A stretch of DNA of 64,000 nucleotides from Candidatus Gastranaerophilales bacterium (lineage in GTDB: Bacteria; Cyanobacteriota; Vampirovibrionia; Gastranaerophilales; Gastranaerophilaceae): positions 1 to 64,000 of the forward strand of contig CALUYS010000002.1 in assembly GCA_944325065.1 (NCBI GenBank). Reading direction: 5' to 3'. This document shows positions 28,828-38,502 of the stretch, one piece after another (the first letter of the stretch is position 1; every line of letters starts with the position of its first letter). Under the pieces are notes generated by a model that saw only the letters and a program-made list of their open reading frames with translations, did no database searches and was not told the DNA's origin. A program made the position numbers and the translations under genes.

Positions 28828-29957
28828 CTTTTTTTCTGACGGCTCACACGTTTTAAATTCATTGCCAAATCTTGACGCCCTGAACGTTCATATATTTTAG
28901 TCATTGAATCCAAAAATTTCTGACCATCTATTTGATTAGCATAAGTAGCAGTTTTATTTATATTATTTCTAATTTGAATATTATTGTTATTATTATTATT
29001 CAAAGCATTTTCTTTTTGTGGCAATATTGAATTTGGAAATGTTATATTTTCTTGTTGTTTTTTCCTTTGTGTTGTTGGTTGTTCTCTTGTTATATTTTTA
29101 GTTTTTAAATTAAGAGAGGATGTTGTTTTATATGGGCTCTTTTCACTTTTTTTATACTCGTTTATGCCATATTGTTGTGATATTATTTCTGATGTTAAAG
29201 CATTTGCTCCATTTGATTTTAAACTTCGAAGTGTTGGAATTGTTTTATCATTTATTGTAATATCATAACCTTCAAGTTTTTGTTGCTTTAAGCTTTGTGA
29301 TGATAAGCCGACAATTTTTGTATCCTTTTCGTTTTCTTTATTCAAAAATTTATTACCCACTATTATAACAAATAAAAATACTATTGCATAAAATATAAAA
29401 TCAAAATGATGACTATTTATTATATTTTTTATAATTCTTTTAACATATAACAATTTTGCTGTATTAACATGAAAATTTGCACTTAAATATTCTAAAATAT
29501 TATTATTTTGTGAATCAAAATTATCATAGCTTGACTTAATAGGCTCATATTGATTAATTGGTTTATCAAGTATTATATTATTCTTTTTACTTGGAACAAA
29601 TTGCTTTATTGCACTTGGAAGTACAACAACACCTGTATTTGCAATATTTTCTCCTTCAATAACAATTTGAAGATTATTTTTGGAAGGTTCTTTAACAATT
29701 ACATTTTTTACATGTAATACATTATTATATATAGTGCTTAATTTTTCGTCAGCTTTAATATTTTTCAACTCAAGTACAACAAGATTATCATTTTTAACCT
29801 CTTTAAAAACCTCAACACCATTAACAGTTTTTAATGTAATCTGATTGCCACCATCGTTTGAATCAATTTGTATAGTATTTAAATAATTTTGCGAAAAAGC
29901 ACTTACATGACTTGAAATAAATATTATAGCAAATAATAAAATTCTAAAAAAACTCAA
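28824..29957 (-). CDS. Exported, single-span envelope protein of unknown function
   Basis: A 377-residue protein with a signal peptide (residues 1-22), an extracytoplasmic beta-rich domain of about 100 residues resembling AMIN domains in its pattern (LVVLELKNIKA, VIVKEPSKNNLQIVIEG), one membrane helix near residues 187-206, and a long disordered Asn/Gln/Lys-rich C-terminal region with a run of seven Asn. AMIN domains target proteins to peptidoglycan or pili, but the assignment is tentative. The start is TTG with AGGGGG upstream. It overlaps the xer gene by 4 bases at the stops. Confidence 0.65.
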   Translation of the reverse strand: MSFFRILLFAIIFISSHVSAFSQNYLNTIQIDSNDGGNQITLKTVNGVEVFKEVKNDNLVVLELKNIKADEKLSTIYNNVLHVKNVIVKEPSKNNLQIVIEGENIANTGVVVLPSAIKQFVPSKKNNIILDKPINQYEPIKSSYDNFDSQNNNILEYLSANFHVNTAKLLYVKRIIKNIINSHHFDFIFYAIVFLFVIIVGNKFLNKENEKDTKIVGLSSQSLKQQKLEGYDITINDKTIPTLRSLKSNGANALTSEIISQQYGINEYKKSEKSPYKTTSSLNLKTKNITREQPTTQRKKQQENITFPNSILPQKENALNNNNNNNIQIRNNINKTATYANQIDGQKFLDSMTKIYERSGRQDLAMNLKRVSRQKKS

Positions 29958-30067
29958 AACTCACTATCCCCCTCATATAATTGTGTCATATTATATAAAA
30001 TAAGAATATCTTTTATTTTACCTTTTTACATCAATCTTGAGATATATTTTTCATATTAACCACTAGA

Positions 30068-30982
30068 TTAATAAATATAAGCATCATCAATCATTTTTAT
30101 TTTAAATTTCGCATTTTTTTGAATTGTTATATCCATCCCTTTTGTAAATATTGCAAGAAAAGGTGATAATGCAACATTTACACTATATGTTAAAACTCCA
30201 AAACATAATGGCAAAGGTGTAAAAATAAGAGTATATGGATCTTTTGTTAAACGAACTGATGATTTATATGTCTGTTTTATAATCTTTCTTCCATAACTTG
30301 TTTTTTTATATATATTTTTTAAATACATTCTTTTTCCTTTAATATTATTAAAGAAAATATGTTTATTATCTGCTAGTATTACTTTTGCTTCAAGTGGGTA
30401 AATTTTATTTTTATACTTAATCGAATGAACTTTTATAACAATCAACCCACCATTACCTGTAAATTGGGCACTATGAGAATCAATTATTTTTCCATAAAAC
30501 AAGGTACCAATAGGAATGGTAATATATTTAAACGTTTGCGGTTTTATTGAAGCAAAAACAACATTTGTTCCAATACGACTTTTTGAAGATATTGTATTCA
30601 TTAGCTTAACATCAAAAGTTTTACCACTATTTAACTTTATTGAATGATTATTATATGAACTTTGTATTACTATTTTTTTTGTTTCTTTACTTATCTTTTT
30701 ATCTTCTTTTGGTTTAATTACTTTTTGATTTAAATTTTTCTTAGCTTTTGTCTTTTGTTGAGATGAATATTTTATTGGAACAATTTCTATTGCAGGTGAT
30801 TTTTTTTTATTTTCAATAGTTTTAACATTTTCGCTTGTTTTTGGCAAAGGAGGCAAATTATCAAGGTCATATTCTTCTTTTATTTTGTTATGGATTGAGT
30901 CATCAATTATCATATCAGCACAGGCAAAACCATTTGATAAAAAAAACAAAATTAAAATTAATATTGATAAAAGTTTTTTCAT
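30068..30982 (-). CDS. Exported protein of unknown function
   Basis: A 304-residue protein with an N-terminal signal sequence (about residues 1-22), a Lys/Pro-rich low-complexity linker (residues 45-100), then a beta-rich domain with SRIGTNVVFASI, IPIGTLFYGKII and GNGGLIVIKVHSIKY segments that recall the beta-barrel of VirB10/TrbI-like envelope proteins, though no other conjugation genes are present. A hydrophobic stretch lies near residues 250-275. The ATG is 6 nt from a strong -10 box, so the mRNA is predicted leaderless. Confidence 0.65.
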   Translation of the reverse strand: MKKLLSILILILFFLSNGFACADMIIDDSIHNKIKEEYDLDNLPPLPKTSENVKTIENKKKSPAIEIVPIKYSSQQKTKAKKNLNQKVIKPKEDKKISKETKKIVIQSSYNNHSIKLNSGKTFDVKLMNTISSKSRIGTNVVFASIKPQTFKYITIPIGTLFYGKIIDSHSAQFTGNGGLIVIKVHSIKYKNKIYPLEAKVILADNKHIFFNNIKGKRMYLKNIYKKTSYGRKIIKQTYKSSVRLTKDPYTLIFTPLPLCFGVLTYSVNVALSPFLAIFTKGMDITIQKNAKFKIKMIDDAYIY

Positions 30983-30988
30983 ACGTTA

Positions 30989-31017
30989 ATTATATGGTAA
31001 AAATTGTTTTATGTTAA
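30989..31017 (-). promoter_or_regulatory. Promoter for the 30982 minus-strand gene; predicted leaderless
   Basis: On the minus strand, -35 TTAACA (31017-31012), 17-bp spacer, -10 TATAAT (30994-30989), then 6 nt to the ATG at 30982. It overlaps the divergent promoter for the winged-helix gene, so the two probably compete for RNA polymerase or share a regulator. Confidence 0.7.
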
Positions 31018-31033
31018 CACTTGGTGGTATAAT
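31004..31033 (+). promoter_or_regulatory. Promoter of the winged-helix gene (extended -10)
   Basis: -35 TTGTTT (31004-31009), 18-bp spacer, extended -10 TGGTATAAT (31025-31033). The predicted start of transcription is about 4 nt before the ATG at 31044. Confidence 0.6.
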
Positions 31034-31043
31034 AATATGTATT

Positions 31044-31349
31044 ATGATGGATGAAAATGACTTAAAAAAAGTTGGTCTTGAATTAATGTTTTTGACAGAA
31101 CAAAAATGCTCCAATCCTCATGGCATAACAGCCGTTGAACTAGCTCGTATATTAGAGTTAAATATTGATATTGTTAAGAAAAGCTTAAAAATTTTATATG
31201 ATAAAGGCATTATAAAAGTCAAAGGATTAAACCCAAAATATTGGTCTTTTGACAATTATAATTTCCAACGTATGGATGAAAATGACGAAATTTTTATGCT
31301 TTTATGTTCTTTTGATGATGTTGATTTTGATAGGTATTTTAGCTACTAA
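31044..31349 (+). CDS. Small winged-helix DNA-binding protein
   Basis: A 101-residue protein starting MMDENDLKK (ATG at 31044 or 31047; a further upstream ATG at 31011 would lie upstream of the promoter's -10 and is rejected). The pattern GITAVELARILELNIDIVKKSLKIL followed by YDKGIIKVKG is a helix-turn-helix plus wing. It probably regulates transcription. The C-terminal 25 residues are acidic. It is divergent from an exported protein with overlapping promoters, so autoregulation of that pair is plausible. Confidence 0.7.
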   Translation: MMDENDLKKVGLELMFLTEQKCSNPHGITAVELARILELNIDIVKKSLKILYDKGIIKVKGLNPKYWSFDNYNFQRMDENDEIFMLLCSFDDVDFDRYFSY

Positions 31350-31355
31350 TTTTTC

Positions 31356-31384
31356 TTTACTTTTTAATATGTCAATATTAAAAT
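31356..31384 (+). promoter_or_regulatory. Possible promoter of the GT9 gene, near-leaderless
   Basis: -35-like TTTACT (31356-31361), 17-bp spacer, -10-like TAAAAT (31379-31384), then 9 nt to the ATG at 31394. No Shine-Dalgarno sequence is present. An overlapping TAGAAT (31384-31389) is too close to the ATG. Confidence 0.45.
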
Positions 31385-31393
31385 AGAATCGTT

Positions 31394-32404
31394 ATGAATG
31401 AGCAAAAAAAAATACAACATATTCTTCTTTTAAATTTTGGTGGTTTAGGTGATGAAATATTATTTTTACCAACAATAAAAACTTTAAAAAAATTGTATCC
31501 AACATCTAAAATAACTCTTGTTCTTGAGCCAAGAGGAAAAGCTATAAAGAATTTGACTTCTTTAATTAATGAAGTAAAAGTATTTGATGTGAAGGGGAAA
31601 AACAAATTCTTTGAATTTTTTAAATTGCTTTTATTTATGCAACTTAATCGGTTTGATATGGTGATATCATCTGGGTCAAACAAACTTATTCCTATTCTTT
31701 TATTTTTATCAGGTATAAAAAAACGATATGGATATGATACTGGAAAATTGAGTCAATGGTTTTATACAAAGGCTATAAAATTAAATAAAAATCAATATGC
31801 TGCAAATATGTATCACGATTTGCTTGATGATTTAACATTAATTGATAAAATATGTATTCCTAAAATTGATTTAAATAATAAAAATACTAATATATTCCCA
31901 AATAGTATTTTAATTCACCCTGGAGTAAGTAAAATATCAATTCAAAAAGGGATAGTAAAAACTATTGAGGTTGGAAAATGGATTAAACTTATTCAAAAAC
32001 TATTATTAATGGGCAAAGTTGTTTATTTAGCAGGCGGCCCCGATGATGATGAAATTATTAGTCAAATATCAAGTCAAATCCCAAATGATACACAAAATTT
32101 TGTAAATATGTATGGAAAAACACAAAATATAGTGGATTTAGCAAATCTTATTTCAAGCTGTGAAATAATAATATGTTCTGATTCTGCCCCAATGCACATT
32201 GCAATTGCTTTAAATAAAAAAACAATTACTATTTTTGGTCCAACTGATGAAAATAAACTTATGCCAAAAGATAATTGGAAATTTATACCTGTGTATACAA
32301 AAAAAGTATCTTGTAGACCTTGTTTGTGGGATAAACGACAAACAACATGTCAAAATTTGAATTGCTTGGATATTGATATTGATGATATTATTTCAAAATT
32401 ATAA
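31394..32404 (+). CDS. Glycosyltransferase family 9 (heptosyltransferase-like)
   Basis: Predicted ADP-heptose:LPS heptosyltransferase, acting at the inner membrane on lipopolysaccharide core. The N-terminal LLNFGGLGDEILFLPTI is the GT9 acceptor-domain signature, and the C-terminal half holds IHPGVS, YLAGGPDDDE and CSDSAPMHIAIAL with GPTDENK, the nucleotide-sugar region; a Cys-rich tail (CRPCLW ... CQNLNCL) is common in this family. At 336 residues it is full length. It overlaps the convergent ykgJ-like gene by 6 bases. Confidence 0.9.
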   Translation: MNEQKKIQHILLLNFGGLGDEILFLPTIKTLKKLYPTSKITLVLEPRGKAIKNLTSLINEVKVFDVKGKNKFFEFFKLLLFMQLNRFDMVISSGSNKLIPILLFLSGIKKRYGYDTGKLSQWFYTKAIKLNKNQYAANMYHDLLDDLTLIDKICIPKIDLNNKNTNIFPNSILIHPGVSKISIQKGIVKTIEVGKWIKLIQKLLLMGKVVYLAGGPDDDEIISQISSQIPNDTQNFVNMYGKTQNIVDLANLISSCEIIICSDSAPMHIAIALNKKTITIFGPTDENKLMPKDNWKFIPVYTKKVSCRPCLWDKRQTTCQNLNCLDIDIDDIISKL

Positions 32405-32983
32405 CCAATCAACCATAGGCTTTACTTCACCAAAATCAATACCTATATAGTCTGTAATTTCATTTTTATATAAAAAATTTAAACTTAAATTAAATGCAAT
32501 AGGTTCGTTTTTGTATCCTTCTTTTTTATATAATTCGGTTGAAATAAGTTTAGTTTTAGGGTCATAAACTTTTGCATAATTTAAACCTTTAAAAACACAA
32601 TTTGGAACTTTTGTTTTGTTATTTTTATCAAAATAAGCAAGTCCAAAAGTTCTACATATTATTCCACGATATGAATAAATAGAACACTTCTTATCTATTA
32701 AAAAAGGGCATTCATATATAAAATCAGCTTCAGCTTTTTTCCAATCGGATTTATCTTTTTTTATTTTTAATATTTTTTGTTGGATATGATTTTGCAAAAA
32801 AGGACTTAATCTTTCAAGCCCAAATTTTAAATATTGTGCTTCAATATATGTATAAGGATAATTTCCATCACAACAACAATAACAGCAACCTTCTTTGCAG
32901 AATATATATTCTTTCTGACTTTCGAAAAATTTTAAAAGTTTTTGATTTAAAGCAAATAAATATAATTCGTATTTTTGAAACAT
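32399..32983 (-). CDS. YkgJ-family cysteine-cluster protein
   Basis: A 194-residue protein of the YkgJ / zinc- and iron-chelating domain family, whose biochemical role is unclear. The cysteines occur in CKEGCCYCCCDG near the N-terminus and in CPFLIDKKCSIYSYRGIICRTFG, the expected spacing for a metal cluster. Its ATG is 2 bases after the lepA stop, so it is translationally coupled to lepA. Confidence 0.85.
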   Translation of the reverse strand: MFQKYELYLFALNQKLLKFFESQKEYIFCKEGCCYCCCDGNYPYTYIEAQYLKFGLERLSPFLQNHIQQKILKIKKDKSDWKKAEADFIYECPFLIDKKCSIYSYRGIICRTFGLAYFDKNNKTKVPNCVFKGLNYAKVYDPKTKLISTELYKKEGYKNEPIAFNLSLNFLYKNEITDYIGIDFGEVKPMVDWL

Positions 32984-32985
32984 TA

Positions 32986-34788
32986 CTATTCTTCATTCAA
33001 GCTCAAAACAGCCATAAAAGCTTCTTGAGGGACTTCAACACGTCCTACAGCTTTCATACGTTTTTTACCCTTTTTTTGTTTTTCCAAAAGTTTTCGTTTA
33101 CGAGAAATATCACCACCATAACACTTGTCAAGTACATTTTTTCTCATAGCTTTAATGTTAGTTCTGGCAAGTACACGTCCTCCGACTGCAGCTTGAATTG
33201 GCACTTCAAACATTTGGCGTGGTATAATTTCTCGAAGTTTAGCTGTAAGTTTTTGACCAATATGGTAAGCATTATCTTTGTGTACAATAGCAGATAGTGC
33301 ATCAACAGATTCTCCTGCAAGTAAAATATCAATTTTAACCAAATCTGAACGTTTGTAATCCGAAAAATCGTAATCCAAACTTGCATAGCCTTTTGACCTT
33401 GATTTCAATTGGTCATAAAAATCAGTAATAACTTCACTTAAAGGGATTTCATACTCAAGATTAACACGAATAGAGTCAATATAATGCATATTAATAAATA
33501 TACCACGTTTGCCTTGTGCCAGATCCATTAAAGTTCCAACATAATCATTAGGAGTAAAAATATTTACTTTAACATAAGGTTCTTCAATGTAGTCACGGTA
33601 TTGTGGCTCAGGTAAATTTGCAGGGTTATCAATTTCAACCATTTCACCATTTGTCTTATAAACTTTATAAACAACAGAAGGTGCTGTTGTGACAATTGAT
33701 AAATTATATTCTCGCTCTAAACGTTCTTGTGCAATTTCCATATGAAGCATTCCCAAAAACCCACAACGAAAACCAAAACCAAGTGCTTGAGAGGTTTCAG
33801 GTTCAAAAGTTATAGAAGAATCATTTAACTTAAGTTTTTCAAGTGCATCTTTTAAATCATGATAGTCATCGTTATCAACGGGATATACACCAGAAAATAC
33901 CATTGGCAAAGCTTCTTTATAACCTTCAAGTGGTTCTTTTGCACCATTTTCGTATAATGTTATAGTATCTCCAACAAAACGAGTAATATCTTTTATTGAT
34001 GCAGCTAAATATCCTACTTCACCTGTTTTAAGTTCATTTTGAGGTACTCTTTTGGGGTTTAGATATCCAACTTCTGTCACCTCGTAGGTTTTATTATTTG
34101 CCATAAATTTTATACAATCGCCAACTTTAATACTACCATCAACGACTTTAAAATAGCAAATGGTGCCTAAATATTTATCATAAGCACTATCAAAAACAAG
34201 AGCACGAAGGGGCTTATTTGATGTATCATCAGGTGGTGGAACGTATTTTATTATGGCTTCAAGCACTTTATCAATATTTGTTCCTTCTTTTGCACTAACA
34301 GGTATTGCCATACTTGCATCAATACCCAACACTTCTTCAATTTCAGTCTTAACCCTTTCAATATCAGCTGAAGGCAAATCTATTTTATTTATAACAGGTA
34401 TTATTTCTAAATTTTGTTCCATTGCAAGATATACATTTGCAAGAGTTTGTGCTTCAACTCCTTGTGTTGCATCAACAATTAACAAAGCTCCTTCACAAGC
34501 AGCAAGTGAACGGGACACTTCATATGAAAAATCAACGTGCCCCGGTGTATCTATTAAATTCAGAATATAATTATTACCATCTATTGATTTATATTTCATT
34601 CTTGCACTATTAAGTTTTATTGTAATACCACGTTCACGCTCAATATCCATAGTGTCCATAAGCTGGTCTTGCATATCTCTTGGGGAAATTGTTTCTGTTG
34701 CTTCAAGAAGTCTGTCTGCAAGTGTCGACTTACCGTGGTCAATATGGGCAATTATACTAAAATTTCGTATATTATTTATTTTATTCAT
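32986..34788 (-). CDS. lepA: Elongation factor 4 (ribosomal back-translocase)
   Basis: Translational GTPase that acts on stalled or mistranslocated ribosomes. G1 is AHIDHGKST (residues 14-22), G3 is DTPGH, G4 is NKID, followed by EF-G-like domains II, III and V and the LepA-specific C-terminal domain with the basic [16 protein letters not shown] segment. At 600 residues it is complete. The ATG lies 6 nt after a textbook -10 box and has no ribosome binding site, so it is predicted to be leaderless. Confidence 0.97.
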   Translation of the reverse strand: MNKINNIRNFSIIAHIDHGKSTLADRLLEATETISPRDMQDQLMDTMDIERERGITIKLNSARMKYKSIDGNNYILNLIDTPGHVDFSYEVSRSLAACEGALLIVDATQGVEAQTLANVYLAMEQNLEIIPVINKIDLPSADIERVKTEIEEVLGIDASMAIPVSAKEGTNIDKVLEAIIKYVPPPDDTSNKPLRALVFDSAYDKYLGTICYFKVVDGSIKVGDCIKFMANNKTYEVTEVGYLNPKRVPQNELKTGEVGYLAASIKDITRFVGDTITLYENGAKEPLEGYKEALPMVFSGVYPVDNDDYHDLKDALEKLKLNDSSITFEPETSQALGFGFRCGFLGMLHMEIAQERLEREYNLSIVTTAPSVVYKVYKTNGEMVEIDNPANLPEPQYRDYIEEPYVKVNIFTPNDYVGTLMDLAQGKRGIFINMHYIDSIRVNLEYEIPLSEVITDFYDQLKSRSKGYASLDYDFSDYKRSDLVKIDILLAGESVDALSAIVHKDNAYHIGQKLTAKLREIIPRQMFEVPIQAAVGGRVLARTNIKAMRKNVLDKCYGGDISRKRKLLEKQKKGKKRMKAVGRVEVPQEAFMAVLSLNEE

Positions 34789-34794
34789 AATTAA

Positions 34795-34823
34795 AGTATA
34801 GCGAAAATATCATTATTTGTAAA
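34795..34823 (-). promoter_or_regulatory. lepA promoter; predicted leaderless start
   Basis: On the minus strand, -35 TTTACA (34823-34818), 17-bp spacer, -10 TATACT (34800-34795), then 6 nt to the ATG at 34788. There is no Shine-Dalgarno sequence. Confidence 0.75.
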
Positions 34824-35026
34824 ATATTCTTAATATCCACTTAAAATATGATTTTAGATTATATTACATTCTACTACATCAAATATTACCCGACTGGAGA
34901 ATATGTATCAAAATTATTTAAAATAATATATATAATTATAAAAAAGATTGTTTTTTCTTTTTATATATATTTACCATATCAATTGCATTAATATATTAAA
35001 ATGCTTTTTATTTTAAGGAGTCCAAA

Positions 35027-35725
35027 ATGGAATCAAATTTACAAAGTATTATTAAAGTTATAATCATTGAGGATTATAAACTTACCCGTGTTGGCTTGCG
35101 TTCTTCTTTAAATGATTTTAAGAATATTCAAGTTATAGGTGAAGCTTCAAGTGGCGAAGAAGGTCTTGAAAAAGTATTTGAATTAAAACCAGATATAGTG
35201 CTTATGGATTTGGGGCTTCCAAAAATGAATGGTCTTGAAGCTTTAGAGCAAATAAAAAAGGAACTTCCTTCATGCAACGTAATTGTTTTAACTTCACACG
35301 AACGTGAAGAAGAAGTAACCGCTTCTTTAGGTTTAGGTGCTAAAGGCTATTGCTTAAAGGATATTACACCAAATGCACTTGCTGAAGCTATTCGAAATGT
35401 TGCTCAAGGAGCTTGTTATATTTCACCTCAAGTATCCGATTTGGCTTTAAAAGCATTCCCAAAACCTGGAAATACTTCAATATACTTAAACGGAATATCT
35501 AACTCATTAAATAATTCAAATGAAAACAATAAAATTCTTCTTACTGAACGTGAACAAGAAGTTTTAAAACTTTTAGTAGATGGAAAAAGTAATACTGAAA
35601 TTGCTAGTGAACTTATAGTTAGTGTTCATACAGCAAAAGCTCACGTATGTTCAATTCTTCAAAAATTATGTGTTGAAGACAGAGTTCAAGCTGCCGTTAA
35701 AGCAATACGTCAAGGACTTGTATAA
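35027..35725 (+). CDS. Two-component response regulator, NarL/FixJ type
   Basis: A 232-residue transcription factor. The receiver domain has acidic residues E15/D16, phospho-acceptor D61 (LMDLGLPKMNG) and the conserved Thr and Lys (LTSHE, YCLKD). After a Ser/Asn-rich linker, a LuxR-type helix-turn-helix occupies about residues 168-232 (LTEREQEVLKLLVDGKSN). TTTAAGGAG lies before the ATG. No histidine kinase is adjacent, so it is an orphan here; upstream DNA (34824-35008) shows no gene. Confidence 0.94.
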   Translation: MESNLQSIIKVIIIEDYKLTRVGLRSSLNDFKNIQVIGEASSGEEGLEKVFELKPDIVLMDLGLPKMNGLEALEQIKKELPSCNVIVLTSHEREEEVTASLGLGAKGYCLKDITPNALAEAIRNVAQGACYISPQVSDLALKAFPKPGNTSIYLNGISNSLNNSNENNKILLTEREQEVLKLLVDGKSNTEIASELIVSVHTAKAHVCSILQKLCVEDRVQAAVKAIRQGLV

Positions 35726-35735
35726 CTATAAATTA

Positions 35736-36296
35736 TTAAACAAAAACTTTTGAATTTTTATTATCAAAAACAAATTTTGCACTTAATTTTATTGCTTCAA
35801 TATTTGAAGTTAGCATATGCAATTTATTTTTGGGTATTAGTTTATTTAACGCTAATATCAAAGATTCAATTTTTAATAACTTAGTTTTGCGAACCATTGC
35901 ACTTAAAGCTACTATATTTATAAACGAAAGTTGAATGTTTTTGGTTAAATTTTTTAATGTTATAAAAAAGTAGTTAATGTCATCTCTACTTTTTGTAACT
36001 TCATTTTCACTTGCACAGACTATAATTAATCCATCTTTTTTTACATCTTTTTCAAAACGATTAAATGAAGGAATATTTAAAGCTATTAAAATATCAGGCT
36101 TATTAATTATTGGTGAACCTATCTCGTCATTTGCAATTTTAACAGAACAATTAGCACTACCCCCTCGCATTTCTGCACCATAGGATGGTATCCATGTTGT
36201 ATTCATATTCTCAATAATAGCAGCATAGCTTAAAAGTTTGCCTGCAAACAAAACACCTTGTCCTCCATATCCTGCTATTATTATACTTTTTTCCAT
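35736..36296 (-). CDS. 2-oxoacid:ferredoxin oxidoreductase, gamma subunit
   Basis: Subunit of an oxygen-sensitive enzyme that oxidatively decarboxylates a 2-oxoacid to acyl-CoA, reducing ferredoxin. The N-terminal GYGGQGVLFAGKLLSYAA is the gamma-subunit signature, followed by YGAEMRGGSANCSV. At 186 residues it is complete. GAGGAAA precedes the ATG. It is the last gene of a delta-alpha-beta-gamma operon. The order and sequence style match VorDABC/KorDABC; oxoisovalerate or oxoglutarate are the likely substrates. Confidence 0.93.
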   Translation of the reverse strand: MEKSIIIAGYGGQGVLFAGKLLSYAAIIENMNTTWIPSYGAEMRGGSANCSVKIANDEIGSPIINKPDILIALNIPSFNRFEKDVKKDGLIIVCASENEVTKSRDDINYFFITLKNLTKNIQLSFINIVALSAMVRKTKLLKIESLILALNKLIPKNKLHMLTSNIEAIKLSAKFVFDNKNSKVFV

Positions 36297-36333
36297 TTTT
36301 TTAATTTCCTCACAATTATAAAGCTTACTTTAT

Positions 36334-37080
36334 TTAACTTGTTATATCTTTAAAAACACCGAGCTTATAGTATTTAGACACATTTTCAACGATATGTCTA
36401 TTGGCATCCACAGGACTCATCCCCCAATTTGTAGGACAAGAACTTAAAACTTCAACAAAAGAATAACCTACATTATTAATTTGGTTTTGAAAAGCTTTTT
36501 TAAGTATTTTTTTTGTGTCATCATATAATTTGGAGCTGCCTACGGCACATCTTGCTACAAAAGCTGCACCGTCACAAGTTGCGACCATTTCAGCTGCTTT
36601 TATAGGATAACCATATTTGCTAACATCTCGTCCAAAAGGTGTTGTTTTTGTTTTTTGGTTTGGCAAACTGGTTGCACTTGCTTGTCCACCTGTCATGCCA
36701 AAATTTGTATTGTTTATACATATTGTTGTTATATTTTCACCACGCAAAGCAGTATGACAAGTTTCATTAAAACCAATAGTCAAAGCATCTCCATCGCCTT
36801 GGTAGGTAAATACAAATTTGTTTGGCTTTGAACGCTTCACACCCGTTGCCACACACGGAGAACGACCATGTGAAGCACCAACTACATCTAGTTTAAAAAA
36901 TTTTTCCAAAAATATAGAACAACCAACAGATGATACAGCAATTGTTTCACCTTGTATATTAAATTCGTCAATTAATTGTGCAATAATACCCAACACATAA
37001 CCATGACCACAACCAGGGCAGAAAGTATATTTAAAATTTTCAATAAAACATTTTGACTCTTGATATACCAGTTTTTCCAT
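36334..37080 (-). CDS. 2-oxoacid:ferredoxin oxidoreductase, beta (thiamine diphosphate) subunit
   Basis: Binds thiamine diphosphate: the motif GDGDALTIGFNE leads to NNTNFGMTGGQAS, as in KorB/VorB partners. CPGCGHGYVLG near the N-terminus is the conserved segment of this subunit family. A GTG at 37089 is in frame 9 bases upstream, but the ATG at 37080 gives the usual start, so I use that; the protein is 248 residues. It follows the alpha subunit closely within one operon. Confidence 0.93.
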   Translation of the reverse strand: MEKLVYQESKCFIENFKYTFCPGCGHGYVLGIIAQLIDEFNIQGETIAVSSVGCSIFLEKFFKLDVVGASHGRSPCVATGVKRSKPNKFVFTYQGDGDALTIGFNETCHTALRGENITTICINNTNFGMTGGQASATSLPNQKTKTTPFGRDVSKYGYPIKAAEMVATCDGAAFVARCAVGSSKLYDDTKKILKKAFQNQINNVGYSFVEVLSSCPTNWGMSPVDANRHIVENVSKYYKLGVFKDITS

Positions 37081-37093
37081 TTTTAACACACTT

Positions 37094-38173
37094 TTAACTT
37101 TCTATATTATTATTTATATCAATAATTTTTTCTAAAATTTCATCACTATTTATAATACCACCACCAGGTTTACCCATAAATTTAACAGCACATTTCCCAA
37201 AAACACTACTTCTTACATCTTTTAACATTTGCCCCAAATTCATTTCAACATCCAAAACAATTTTTACATTTGAACATATTAAATTACCTAGTTTATTCGA
37301 TGGGAATGGACTTAAAGTTATAGGACGAAATAACCCAACTTTTATTCCCATTTCACGTGCTTGTTTAACGGCTGTTTTTGCAACACGAGCAACCGTACCA
37401 AATGCTGTTATAATAATATTAGCATCATCAGTTAAAAAAATTTCATATCTTATTTCGTTCTTTTCTATTTCTAAAAATTTTTTATTTAAATCATAATTAA
37501 GTTTTTCTAATTCACCCAAATCCATATGAAGTGATACAAGATTTCGTGGTTCACGATTTTTTGCACCATTTAATGCCCATTTTTCAATATTGTAATCGTA
37601 ATCATTGTAAGGATTTTTGTTTATTGAACAAGGTTCCATCATTTGACCTAAAATACCATCTGCAAGAAGTATAACGGGACATCTATATTTAAAAGCCAAA
37701 TGAAATGATAAATATGTTAAATCAATAGACTCCTGAATTGTTGAAGGTGATAAGACAATTACTTTATAATCACCATTACCTCCACCGTAACAAGCCTGAT
37801 TATAATCACCTTGAGATGGTGCAATATTACCTAGACCAGGACCACCTCGCATTACAGAAACTATCACACCTGGAACTTGCTGACAATACATAGCTGATAT
37901 AGCTTCTTGCATTAAAGCTATACCACAAGATGATGATGATGTCATGGCTTTTGTGCCAGTTGAGCCTGCTCCTATAACCATATTGATAGCTGCAAGTTCA
38001 CTTTCACAAGGGATAAATATCCGACCCTCTTCTATCATAGCTTTACTTAAATACTCTCCTATTTCACTTTGTGGTGTAATAGGATAACCAAAATAACACT
38101 CACAACCAGCATTTATAGCTGCTTTTGCTATTGCTATATTCCCTTTCAAAAGTATTTTTTCTTCATCTTCCAT
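37094..38173 (-). CDS. 2-oxoacid:ferredoxin oxidoreductase, alpha subunit (VorB-like)
   Basis: The 359-residue subunit with the pyrimidine-binding domain and the domain that binds coenzyme A. FGYPITPQSEIGEYL and MTSSSSCGIALMQEAIS are characteristic, and the overall style is closest to the VorB subunit of 3-methyl-2-oxobutanoate oxidoreductase. A TTAGGTGA site overlaps the end of the ferredoxin gene. With its partners it supports branched-chain amino-acid fermentation or reductive synthesis of 2-oxoacids under anaerobic conditions (inference). Confidence 0.93.
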   Translation of the reverse strand: MEDEEKILLKGNIAIAKAAINAGCECYFGYPITPQSEIGEYLSKAMIEEGRIFIPCESELAAINMVIGAGSTGTKAMTSSSSCGIALMQEAISAMYCQQVPGVIVSVMRGGPGLGNIAPSQGDYNQACYGGGNGDYKVIVLSPSTIQESIDLTYLSFHLAFKYRCPVILLADGILGQMMEPCSINKNPYNDYDYNIEKWALNGAKNREPRNLVSLHMDLGELEKLNYDLNKKFLEIEKNEIRYEIFLTDDANIIITAFGTVARVAKTAVKQAREMGIKVGLFRPITLSPFPSNKLGNLICSNVKIVLDVEMNLGQMLKDVRSSVFGKCAVKFMGKPGGGIINSDEILEKIIDINNNIES

Positions 38174-38182
38174 ATATTTTTT

Positions 38183-38392
38183 TCACCTAAAAACTTTACA
38201 AATAGCAATATCAGGACAACTCTTGGCACATATTTGACATCCAATACATTTTTGTTCACTATCAATAAATTTAGCATAATTCGTATTATACCTATTTAAA
38301 TCATCACTTAATATAATAAGATTTTGAGGACAAGCATCAATACATATGCCACAACCTTTACATCTATCTTGATCTATTACAATTCTTCCCAT
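38183..38392 (-). CDS. 2-oxoacid oxidoreductase delta subunit, 2[4Fe-4S] ferredoxin
   Basis: A 69-residue ferredoxin-like electron carrier. Two C-x2-C-x2-C-x3-C motifs are present, CKGCGICIDACP and CIGCQICAKSCP, each able to ligate a [4Fe-4S] cluster. AAAGGA precedes the ATG. It is the first gene of the operon and passes electrons from the thiamine site to external ferredoxin. Confidence 0.94.
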   Translation of the reverse strand: MGRIVIDQDRCKGCGICIDACPQNLIILSDDLNRYNTNYAKFIDSEQKCIGCQICAKSCPDIAICKVFR

Positions 38393-38502
38393 AAGTCCTT
38401 TAATATTTTTTTCCTTCTTAAATTATAACACTTAAATAAAATATTGCTTCACATTTTTTTAATGCTATACTATTTCCGTACTAGAATAAGGAAATATTAA
38501 CA

